Assembly: GCA_016188575.1 (NCBI GenBank)
Contig: JACPHN010000022.1
Span: forward strand, 1 to 64,000
Reading direction: 5' to 3'
DNA from: Candidatus Schekmanbacteria bacterium
Lineage (GTDB): Bacteria > CSSED10-310 > JACPHN01
DNA length: 64,000 nucleotides
Below the pieces are notes generated by a model, which saw only the letters and a program-made list of their open reading frames with translations, searched no databases and had not been told where the DNA came from. Numbering within the stretch: the first letter of the stretch is position 1; each line of letters opens with the position of its first letter. Position numbers and translations under genes: made by a program. Below, piece by piece: positions 8,949-16,540 of this stretch.

Positions 8949-10894
8949 TGGCCAGGTGGCGCGGGTGGTCAGCGGCGAAACTGGCGGAATCGCTCCGCGA
9001 CCGGTGGCGGCGACTCGGGCTGCCCGGCCAAATCGCGGCCGCGCTACTGCTCGCGGGCGCGCTGATGCCGTTTTTCAGCCGCGGCAGCTACGGTTCGACG
9101 CCGACCATCGGCCGCGCCGGGGAAATTGCCTCACTGGTCATGCTCTATGCCATCTTCGCCCAGGGGCTCAACATCGTCGTCGGCTTTGTGGGCCTGCTCG
9201 ACCTGGGATACGTGGCCTTCGCGATCGTGGGCGCGTACACGACCGCGGGCCTGTACTCGCTCGCGCTCTTTCAGAACGAGGGGGGATTCCTCTGCGCGCT
9301 GATCATTGCGGCGTTTCACTGCGCGGTCTGGGGAATCATCCGGGGGGCGCCGACGTTACGGCTGACGGGAGACTACTACGCCATCGTCACGTTTGCATTT
9401 GCGGAAATCGTTTTCCTCTTCGTGCTCAACGAGGTGTGGCTGACCGGCGGACCCATGGGACTCAAGGGCGGGAGCGATCCCGGCCAGTTTCCGCCGATCC
9501 GCATCCTCGGGGAGGACTGGTTCGAAGCGACGCGCGGCTTCTACTACATTACATTCCTGGCGCTGCTCGGAACGATACTGCTGGTGTCGCGGCTCCGGCA
9601 CAGCCGCGTCGGCAGGGCCTGGCTGGCGATGAAGGCGGACGCAATCAGCGCCGGGACTTGCGGCATTGACCGGTCGCGGTACAAGCTGCTCGCGTTTGCC
9701 GTCAGCGCTTTCGTCGGCGGCATCGGCGGCGGTTTGATGGCGTTCAAGCTCGAGATCGTCACGCCGAACACCTACGATTTCTGGCTGAGCGTTATTGTCC
9801 TTTGCTGCCTGGTGCTCGGAGGCATGGGCAGCATTCCCGGGGCCCTCGTTGGCACCGCAGTGCTCATGTCCCTGGGCGAGCTGCTGCGCGAGGAGATCGC
9901 GATTGGGGGAATTGTGCTGCACGTGCCGGACCAGACGCGGTATCTGGCGTACGGTGTGCTCCTGCTTCTGGTCATGGTTTTCCGACCCCAGGGGCTGTTG
10001 CCGGTCGGACGGCACCGCGTGGAACGTCCGAACGCGGAGCTGGAGGCAGCGTTCGCCCTGCCCACACGTCACTTCCGCCTCACTCCGGGCGCGGCGCGAT
10101 GGGAGGCTGCGGGCACAGCGATCTTGCACGTGAGCTGCGTGAGCCGGCGCTTCGGCGGAGTGCGCGCGGTCGACGACGTCAGTTTCGACGTGCGTGAAGG
10201 CGAGATCACCGCCTTGATCGGGCCGAACGGGGCCGGCAAGACAACGCTCTTCAACGTCGTTTCTGGCCTGCTGGCCCCGAGCGGCGGCACCGTCTCGCTG
10301 CGCCAGGACGCGCGGGCAATCATGCTCAGCGGCGCGCCCCCCCATCGGATCGCGGCGCACCAGGTCGCCAGGACGTTCCAGAACATCCGACTCTTTGGCG
10401 AGCTTTCGGTGCTCGACAACGTCACCGTCGGCCTGCATCGGTGGCTCGCGGCGCCGCTTTGGGCTATCGTTGTGGGTTCCGCGCGCGTGCGGCGCGAAGA
10501 GGCGGAGGCGGAGGCCGCGGCGCTGCGCTACCTCGACTTTGTCGGCCTGCGCCGCAAGGCGCAGTGGCCAGCCAATGCCCTGGCCTATGGCGAGCAGCGC
10601 AGACTGGAAATCGCTCGGGCGTTGGCTGTAGGGCCGCGCCTGCTCCTGCTCGATGAACCGGCGGCCGGCATGAATCCGTCGGAGACGAGTGAGCTGATGC
10701 AGCTCATCAGGCGGGTGCGATCGTCGGGAATCACGGTGCTGCTGATCGAGCACGACATGAAGCTGGTCATGAACGTGAGCGATCACGTCGTGGTGCTGGA
10801 TCACGGCACCAAGATCGCCGATGGTACGCCAGCCGAAGTGCAGGGCGACCCGGCGGTCATCGAGGCCTACCTGGGAGTGGCGGCCCATGGTTGA
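8948..10894 (+). CDS. livMG: Fused LivM permease and LivG ATPase
   Basis: This 648-residue protein fuses two normally separate subunits. Residues about 1-365 form the LivM-type permease (QGLNIVVGFVGLLDLGYVAF, then LRLTGDYYAIVTFAFAEI). Residues about 395-648 form the LivG-type ATPase with Walker A GPNGAGKTT, the LivG-typical QVARTFQNIRLF, a signature-like YGEQRRLEIARAL, Walker B LLLLDEPAAGM and the switch His in IEHDM. The signature motif starts YGEQ rather than LSGG, which is common in LivG. The start ATG overlaps the livH stop by one base, and the end overlaps livF by eight bases. Fusions of this pair are known in other bacteria. Confidence 0.92.
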   Translation: MARWRGWSAAKLAESLRDRWRRLGLPGQIAAALLLAGALMPFFSRGSYGSTPTIGRAGEIASLVMLYAIFAQGLNIVVGFVGLLDLGYVAFAIVGAYTTAGLYSLALFQNEGGFLCALIIAAFHCAVWGIIRGAPTLRLTGDYYAIVTFAFAEIVFLFVLNEVWLTGGPMGLKGGSDPGQFPPIRILGEDWFEATRGFYYITFLALLGTILLVSRLRHSRVGRAWLAMKADAISAGTCGIDRSRYKLLAFAVSAFVGGIGGGLMAFKLEIVTPNTYDFWLSVIVLCCLVLGGMGSIPGALVGTAVLMSLGELLREEIAIGGIVLHVPDQTRYLAYGVLLLLVMVFRPQGLLPVGRHRVERPNAELEAAFALPTRHFRLTPGAARWEAAGTAILHVSCVSRRFGGVRAVDDVSFDVREGEITALIGPNGAGKTTLFNVVSGLLAPSGGTVSLRQDARAIMLSGAPPHRIAAHQVARTFQNIRLFGELSVLDNVTVGLHRWLAAPLWAIVVGSARVRREEAEAEAAALRYLDFVGLRRKAQWPANALAYGEQRRLEIARALAVGPRLLLLDEPAAGMNPSETSELMQLIRRVRSSGITVLLIEHDMKLVMNVSDHVVVLDHGTKIADGTPAEVQGDPAVIEAYLGVAAHG

Positions 10895-11618
10895 ACCGGT
10901 GCGGCCACTGCTCCGCCTCAGCGGCGTGCATGCCGGCTACGAGCGCATGGCCGTGCTGCACGGTGTGGAGCTCGAAGTCCATCCCGGTGAGATCGTCACG
11001 CTCGTCGGCGCGAATGGCGCGGGCAAGAGCACAACCCTCAACACGATCTCCGGCGTTATCAAAGCGCGACGCGGGCGCGTGGAAATCGACGGCGAGGATG
11101 TCACGCAGGCTTCGATTCCGGGCATTGTCAAGCGCGGCGTGATTCAGGTCCCCGAGGGCCGGCGGCTTTTTTCCGAGCTCACCGTCCACGAGAACCTCTT
11201 GATGGGCGCCTATCTGCGCCGCGACAAGGCGGCAATCCGCGCTGACATCGACCGCGTGTTCCACCTGTTTCCGCGGCTGGAGGAGCGCCGCAAGCAGAAG
11301 GCCGGCAGTCTCTCGGGAGGCGAGCAGCAGATGTGCGCGATCGCGCGCGCACTGATGGCGCGACCGCGGCTGCTGCTCCTGGACGAGCCGTCGCTGGGGT
11401 TGGCTCCGCTGACTGCGCAACGGATCTTCAGCGTGATCAAGGAGCTGAACGAGCAGGGCGTGACCGTTTTTCTGGTCGAGCAGAACGCTTTCGCCGCGTT
11501 GCGCCTGGCGCACCGGGGTTACGTCATGGAGACCGGCGCGGTGGTGATGAGTGGACCGGCGGAGGAGCTGTTGCGCGATCCGCGGGTGCGGGCTGCGTAT
11601 CTCGGCGAGGTCGCGTGA
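10887..11618 (+). CDS. livF: LivF-type ABC transporter ATPase
   Basis: This 243-residue ATPase completes the transporter. The ATG at 10887 lies inside the end of livMG, preceded by GGGAGTGG. Walker A is GANGAGKST (about residue 40), the LivF-specific segment VPEGRRLFSELTVHENLLMG follows, the signature is LSGGEQQMCAIARAL, Walker B is LLLLDEPSLGLAPL and the H-loop position is VFLVEQNAF with Gln-Asn as usual in LivF. Length is typical. It is the last gene of the operon that starts at 6266; the next gene is 290 bases downstream. Confidence 0.93.
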   Translation: MVEPVRPLLRLSGVHAGYERMAVLHGVELEVHPGEIVTLVGANGAGKSTTLNTISGVIKARRGRVEIDGEDVTQASIPGIVKRGVIQVPEGRRLFSELTVHENLLMGAYLRRDKAAIRADIDRVFHLFPRLEERRKQKAGSLSGGEQQMCAIARALMARPRLLLLDEPSLGLAPLTAQRIFSVIKELNEQGVTVFLVEQNAFAALRLAHRGYVMETGAVVMSGPAEELLRDPRVRAAYLGEVA

Positions 11619-11908
11619 ATCCACCGCCTGTTTGACGTCGACGCGACATCGCGCCCCTGCCTGGCGGCCTCAGGTGTAAAGCAGATTCGGCCGACGCCAG
11701 GATTTTTCACTTCTCACCACTGTGGCGGAATTTGCCACCTCCTCACGCCAGAGACCTGAAAAAAACGGCACTCGGCTATTTCAGAGATTGCTTGTTGTCG
11801 ACATTTCCGCCCACGACAACGGCCAATCCCGGGGCATGTCGTTTGCAGCGTAAGGCGTGCAGGCCGATGACAATCAGGTCCCCAGCCGTAAACCACAGGA
11901 GCCCGTCC
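11619..11908. other. Intergenic region with dispersed 35-bp repeat
   Basis: No gene is seen. Bases 11664-11698 are a near-perfect inverted copy (34 of 35 bases) of 54230-54264 and belong to a modular repeat annotated there. The stretch after 11700 is richer in A/T and contains a run of seven A at 11758-11764 but no convincing terminator stem before it. Confidence 0.5.
11664..11698 (-). repeat. 35-bp dispersed repeat, half-module
   Basis: This matches the reverse complement of 54230-54264 with one mismatch (gacgcc versus gatgcc). A shorter direct match (attcggccgacgccag) occurs near 54332. Only the second half of the 54-kb element is present here. Confidence 0.7.
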
Positions 11909-12343
11909 ATGATCCAAACCTCGAAGCTCGTCGCCATTGCCCTCAGCCTGGTCGTGCTCATCGGCGCTTCAACCGCTGTAGCCATCGAGACGGAAGAAGA
12001 GGAATCGTGCTCGAGCTGCGTGAACCTGTGCTCCTGCTACACCATCCGCCATGCCGAGACCTGCCGCGACCTGATGGATATGATCCACTCGGGAGTCTGC
12101 GGCGGCAAGCTCGGCATCCTGGACAATTCGTGCTCGCCGATATACGGCAACGGCGCGCTGTTGGTGGACGGACTTGAGTGCCCGGTGTCCGAGCTTCATG
12201 CGATCGTCGAAGCCTGTCCGGATCTGGTGGTCACCAGGCGGGCATGCCCGGTATTCCCGCTGAACGCGTGCCAGGCGCCGGCGGAATGCCCGGATGGCTC
12301 GCCGGCAGGGGCGCGATACACGATTTGCGAATCGGAGCTATGA
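11909..12343 (+). CDS. Cys-rich secreted hypothetical protein
   Basis: This 144-residue protein starts at the ATG at 11909 with AGGAG eight bases upstream. A clear signal peptide (MIQTSKLVAIALSLVVLIGA, cleavage near AVA) leads to an acidic stretch (ETEEEE) and a mature region with 13 cysteines, starting CSSCVNLCSC. The density suggests disulfide-stabilised periplasmic or extracellular protein, or a metal-binding one; I recognise no family. Its TGA at 12341 lies six bases inside the end of the convergent kinase gene, so the two transcripts overlap tail to tail. No function is proposed. Confidence 0.8.
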   Translation: MIQTSKLVAIALSLVVLIGASTAVAIETEEEESCSSCVNLCSCYTIRHAETCRDLMDMIHSGVCGGKLGILDNSCSPIYGNGALLVDGLECPVSELHAIVEACPDLVVTRRACPVFPLNACQAPAECPDGSPAGARYTICESEL

Positions 12344-15300
12344 CCGCTCGACCTCGCCGCGCACCAGCGGTGCTCCAGACGCGAATGCCGCCTGCGCCTG
12401 CTGCAGCCGCGTCACCGCGGGTTGTGCCCGGATGCCTGCGGCATCGCCGTCCTCAGCCGCGAGCGCCGCGATGCGCGTGAGGATCTCCGCGGCCGAGGCC
12501 CCAGCAGCAAGCAGCAAGTGCCCTTTCTCGCAGAGGGCATCGACGGCATCGCCGCGTTTGCCGAGCGCCGTCAGGCTGCGGATCGCGGCGTCGATGGGAG
12601 CGTGCAGCTCGGCGAGTGAGTCGCCCTGACGCCGCGCGCCGCCGATCAGCTCCGTCGTGGCGATCGCCTCTATCCATTCATCGTTCAGGCGTCGCGCCTC
12701 CTCAATTGCCGCCGCGAGGTGCCGGCGGCCGTCGTCATAGGCACCCGATCGCAGGCATACGGTCCCGAGATTGAATGCCCTGAGGGCAACGTTCCAGTGA
12801 TCGCCGGTATGCACGGCGAGGCGCAGCGAGGTCTCGTAATGGCGTCGCGCCGTCGCCAGCTCCTCGATCTGCTCGAACGAAGCGCCGAGATTGCTCAAGA
12901 TAATGCCCTCCTTGTTTCGGTCTCCCATTTCTCGCGCGACTTGCAGGGATCTGGACAAGAGCCGAATGGCGCCGGCTCGGTCGCCGCTCTCTCCGAGCAC
13001 GACGCCAAGGTTCATCAGGGACATGAGCTCGATGCGCCGGTCGCCCAGGGAGCGCGCCACCGCCACGACTTTCTCGAAGCAGCGCCGCGCGGAGCCCCAC
13101 TGATGAGCGCTCCATGCGAGGCTTCCCTGGTTTGACAGCACGATGCACTGGGTCGCCGGGTCCGCGCAGGCGCGCGCCAGCTTGAGCGCCCGCCGGTGAC
13201 AGCGAAGCGCTTCGTCGGGCCGGTGCCGGCGCCGCATGATGGTGCCAAGCCCGGTCTGCATGAGACTCTCCGCGCGCCCATCGCCCCGCTCGTGAGCGAG
13301 AAGAATGCCGCGCCTGAATATCCGTTCCGCGGCATCAACGTCGCCGAGCGCGAGATACAATAGAGCACTGGTGCGCAAGCCGGTGACGACGAGCTGGTCT
13401 GCACCGAGCGCCTCCGCCTCGGCCAGGCCGGCGTCCTGGTGCCCGGATGCCGCTGCGAGCCTGCCCATCCGATAGAGCACTTCCGCAAGCTGGAAGCGCA
13501 CCTCGACGCGCTCTTCACCCGGCTCGGCGCGCAGCTCCAGGTGTTTCTCGAACAGGCGCACGGCGTCGCCGTTGGCGAATGCGGCCGCGGCCGCCTTGCC
13601 GGCGCGTGCGTAGCATGTGCACGCCTTTGCGGTCTCGCCAGCCAGCTCCCAGTGTCGCGCCAGCCCGCTGTCTCGCGCGAAGGTGTCGGCGTGGCTCGCC
13701 GGCGCGCTCAGGTCGAGATCGGCCGCCAGCGCGGACGCGGCCTCCCGGTGCAGGTGCTTTTTCCGGTGTTCGGGGAGTCGCCCGTAGGCGGCCTCGCGGA
13801 TCTTGTCGTGACTGAACCGCAGCACATCGGCGGCGCCGAGGTCAACCAGGATTTTCCGGTCCACCAGCTCCATCACGGCCGCGTGAAAATCTCGCCCGCG
13901 CACGGTGCTGACGCTTTCCGCCAGTGGCGCCGGCGCCTCTCTACCCAGGACGGACATCGCCTCGAGCAGCGCGCCGCTCGCCGCCGATAGCGCGGCGAAG
14001 CGATGGTCCAGAAGCTCGCGCAGCGTCGCCGGGAGCGGTAGAGATGCGAGATTAGCGGCGGCGACCGTGTCCCCGCCAAGCATCCAGGCGCCTCGATCCC
14101 CGCGCTTGAGTAGCCCGTCGTTGGCAGCAGCGTACAGATACTCCGAGACGAAGAACGGATTCCCTTCGGAATGTCGCATCATCTGCTCGGCCAGGGCGTG
14201 GGCGGGCGCCGGCAGCGCGAGCATGTCGGCGATGATGCTACTGACCGCGTCGCCGTCGAGTCTGCCGAGCTCCAGCGGGCGACCGCCGGTCACCGTAATC
14301 AAATCGTTGAGCTCGGGGCCAAGCTCCTCACTGCGAAAGGCGCCGACGATGACGGTGGGCGGCTCGCGCAGGTGCCCGCCGCGCGTCAGGTAGGACAGCA
14401 GGCCCAGGCTGAGCTCATCGGCCCATTGCAAGTCGTCGACCAGGAGCAGCAGTCGTTCCTGAGCGGCGAGCGCGCGCAAGGTGTCGGCAAGAAAAGAGAA
14501 CAAGCGCAGGCGAGACTCCTCGGGGCCGAGCTCGATCGGGTCTGCATGCTCTTGCTGGCCGGGCAGTGTCGCGATCGCCGGTTCGAGCTGGGCGAGCACC
14601 TTGCCACGAGTGCCGAAGAGGCTCTCGGTGAGCTCGCGGCCGAGAGCTCGGCACTGATCACACAAGGCGAGGAGCAGCTTGCGGACGATCTGGAGGTGCC
14701 GATCCTGACCGCTAGCGCACTCCTCGGTGATCACCAACATCCCTTGGCGGTCAGCGCGGCGGCCAAGCTCCATCAGCAACTTGGTCTTGCCGATGCCGCT
14801 CTCGCCGTGGACCAGCAGCATGCCGCCCGCGGCGCCGCTCAAGACCTGCTCGAGGCGAGCTGTGAGCGCGGCAAGGGCAGCGTCGCGCCCGTGAAATCCC
14901 GGGCGGTAGAGGTAAACTCGCGTCGGGGGTGCGCCGAGCCACGGGGGAGCCGGCGCGCCGATTCTCTCGAGCTCGTCCGCGACCAGGTCCGCGTAGCCGA
15001 TCCGCGATCGCGGCCGCTTTTCCAGGAGGGCGGCGACGAGGCGGTCGAGGCGGTCAGGGATCCCCGCAACCACGGTCGCAAGGCGCGGGGGATCGTCGCG
15101 CACCTGGGCGCGAGCGACCGCCGAGCCGGCCCCGACAAAGGGCGGCCGGCCCGCGATGAGCTCGAAGATGATGCAGCCGAGCGCGTAGAGGTCGGCGCGC
15201 GCGTCGACGCCGCCGTGCTGGAGCACCTCGGGTGCGATATAGGTCAGTGTGCCACCCGGGCGGCGCACCTCGAGTGCCTCTCGCGAGCCGCCCTCGTCGG

Positions 15301-15838
15301 CGGGGCCGCCGCGCCGGATCCAGCGCGCCATGCCAAAATCGACGAGCACCGGTCGCTCCTCGGTCGTTACGAGGATGTTGCTCGGCTTGAGATCCCCGTG
15401 CACGACGCCCTCACCGTGCACATAAGCCAGCGACCAGCAGATGCGGCGGATGAGGCTCAGAACGCGCGGCAAGAAGTCGGCCCCGCCGGCCGCTCCGCCC
15501 CCGCCGGGGTGCGGGAACGCGTCGCACGCTTCTCGCAGGGTCTGGCCCGCGACATACTCCATGGCGTACCACGGAAGCCCCGCGTCCACACCGTCATCTA
15601 CCACCGCCACGACGCCCGGGTGGCGGAGCCGCGTCAGGGCGTAGATCTCGCGGCGAATACCCTGCACGAAAACGGGATTCGGGACGAGCACGACCTTCAG
15701 CGCGCACACGCGATCCGTCAGATGGTGCCGCGCCAGATACACGGCGCCCATGGCACCGCGTCCAAGCTCCTGCTGGATCTCGTAACTCGATATCCGCAGC
15801 GGCGCCTCGGGGCTGCCGTCGTGTTGCGTGTTTGCCAC
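12338..15838 (-). CDS. PknK-type Ser/Thr kinase with AAA-like ATPase and TPR repeats
   Basis: This 1166-residue signalling protein starts at a GTG at 15838. An N-terminal Ser/Thr kinase domain (about 20-295) has the P-loop ELGRGAMGAVYLAR, Lys in CALKVV, HGDLKPSN in place of the usual HRDLKPEN (catalytic Asp kept, Arg replaced by Gly) and DFG. An ATPase module (about 325-600) has Walker A GESGIGKTK and Walker B LLLLVDDLQWAD, followed by EGNPFFVSEYL. The C-terminal half (about 720-1130) consists of tetratricopeptide repeats. This layout matches PknK-like regulators. The HGD motif marks a non-RD kinase. The doxX-like gene lies 47 bases upstream on the same strand and may be cotranscribed. Confidence 0.92.
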   Translation of the reverse strand: MANTQHDGSPEAPLRISSYEIQQELGRGAMGAVYLARHHLTDRVCALKVVLVPNPVFVQGIRREIYALTRLRHPGVVAVVDDGVDAGLPWYAMEYVAGQTLREACDAFPHPGGGGAAGGADFLPRVLSLIRRICWSLAYVHGEGVVHGDLKPSNILVTTEERPVLVDFGMARWIRRGGPADEGGSREALEVRRPGGTLTYIAPEVLQHGGVDARADLYALGCIIFELIAGRPPFVGAGSAVARAQVRDDPPRLATVVAGIPDRLDRLVAALLEKRPRSRIGYADLVADELERIGAPAPPWLGAPPTRVYLYRPGFHGRDAALAALTARLEQVLSGAAGGMLLVHGESGIGKTKLLMELGRRADRQGMLVITEECASGQDRHLQIVRKLLLALCDQCRALGRELTESLFGTRGKVLAQLEPAIATLPGQQEHADPIELGPEESRLRLFSFLADTLRALAAQERLLLLVDDLQWADELSLGLLSYLTRGGHLREPPTVIVGAFRSEELGPELNDLITVTGGRPLELGRLDGDAVSSIIADMLALPAPAHALAEQMMRHSEGNPFFVSEYLYAAANDGLLKRGDRGAWMLGGDTVAAANLASLPLPATLRELLDHRFAALSAASGALLEAMSVLGREAPAPLAESVSTVRGRDFHAAVMELVDRKILVDLGAADVLRFSHDKIREAAYGRLPEHRKKHLHREAASALAADLDLSAPASHADTFARDSGLARHWELAGETAKACTCYARAGKAAAAAFANGDAVRLFEKHLELRAEPGEERVEVRFQLAEVLYRMGRLAAASGHQDAGLAEAEALGADQLVVTGLRTSALLYLALGDVDAAERIFRRGILLAHERGDGRAESLMQTGLGTIMRRRHRPDEALRCHRRALKLARACADPATQCIVLSNQGSLAWSAHQWGSARRCFEKVVAVARSLGDRRIELMSLMNLGVVLGESGDRAGAIRLLSRSLQVAREMGDRNKEGIILSNLGASFEQIEELATARRHYETSLRLAVHTGDHWNVALRAFNLGTVCLRSGAYDDGRRHLAAAIEEARRLNDEWIEAIATTELIGGARRQGDSLAELHAPIDAAIRSLTALGKRGDAVDALCEKGHLLLAAGASAAEILTRIAALAAEDGDAAGIRAQPAVTRLQQAQAAFASGAPLVRGEVERS

Positions 15839-15885
15839 TTCGTGGTCCCGAGAAAAGCCAATCGGGCTGGCATCAACTGGTCAGT

Positions 15886-16275
15886 CTAGGCGCCTCGCCT
15901 GTCCAGGCACCACTTCACCCCGCCCCGGCAGGCAATGTACAGGAAGATGAAGCAATAGAGAGCAGCCAGCTCACCCTTGTTGATCCCCGGGAAAAACTCC
16001 GGCCCCATCTGAAGCTTCCAGTGGAACTGAAAATACGCAACCGCCATCTGGCCGCTACACAGAAACGCGGCAAGCCGCGTGTGGAAACCCACCATGATGG
16101 CCAGGCCGCCGAGCAGCTCGATGATGCCGCCAAACCAGAGCTGCGAGAACGCCGGTGGTTGGGTTGTCGAGAGCACTCCGAGAATCTTCTGTGCCCCGTG
16201 GAACGAAAACATGAACCCCGCGACGATGCGCAGGAGAGCATACGCGCGGTCAGCGTATTTTTCGAGACGTTTCAT
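15886..16275 (-). CDS. DoxX family membrane protein
   Basis: This 129-residue protein of the DoxX family starts at the ATG at 16275, preceded by AAGGAGGAG seven bases upstream. It has four predicted membrane segments (LLRIVAGFMFSFHGAQKILG, FGGIIELLGGLAIMVGF, FLCSGQMAVAYFQFH, LAALYCFIFLYIA). The HGAQK and GGxxELxGG motifs are typical of the family. Members are implicated in redox and stress physiology, without a single agreed reaction. It precedes the large kinase on the same strand by 47 bases, which suggests a shared transcript but not a proven functional link. Confidence 0.9.
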   Translation of the reverse strand: MKRLEKYADRAYALLRIVAGFMFSFHGAQKILGVLSTTQPPAFSQLWFGGIIELLGGLAIMVGFHTRLAAFLCSGQMAVAYFQFHWKLQMGPEFFPGINKGELAALYCFIFLYIACRGGVKWCLDRRGA

Positions 16276-16400
16276 CGGTGGACTCCTCCTTCATTGATCG
16301 TGGCGGTCAGCTACCTCCCGGTCAGCCTACCGCGCAATGGTGCGCCGCGCCAGGGCGTGCGTCACCCTGAATCCACCGCCGCTGCGACTGCAAGCGGTGC

Positions 16401-16436
16401 CCGCAAGCGGGGGGAGGGATGGAGGGGGCGCTGTCG
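16401..16436. repeat. REP-like palindromic repeat, copy 1
   Basis: The sequence cgcaagcggggggaggga and the following ggagggggcgctgtcg are the reverse complement of the copy at 52801-52856. It belongs to a family with consensus ccccacctcacctccccgcaagcgggggagggac, seen six times in the window, and lies in the divergent gap between doxX and the metalloprotease gene. Confidence 0.6.
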
Positions 16437-16540
16437 CGTCGACGTCGAGCAAGCGGCGCATTCAGGATCGGCCGCTTGTCCCCGCGCCGCGAAGCTGATA
16501 AGGTGAGGCGAACGCGATCAACCGGCAGCCGAGGGGGACA

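Noticed and set aside
9356-10888. A 510-codon minus-strand frame opposite livMG
   Set aside because: It is His/Gln/Arg-rich shadow sequence; the plus strand encodes a clear transporter fusion.
8948-10894. LivM-LivG fusion as a sequencing artefact
   Set aside because: The join at about residues 365-395 reads smoothly, with a natural linker, and such fusions occur in other genomes.
14171-15889. A 572-codon plus-strand frame opposite the first kinase gene
   Set aside because: It mirrors the GC-rich kinase coding sequence, lacks motifs and an SD, and the minus-strand protein has complete kinase, ATPase and TPR signatures.
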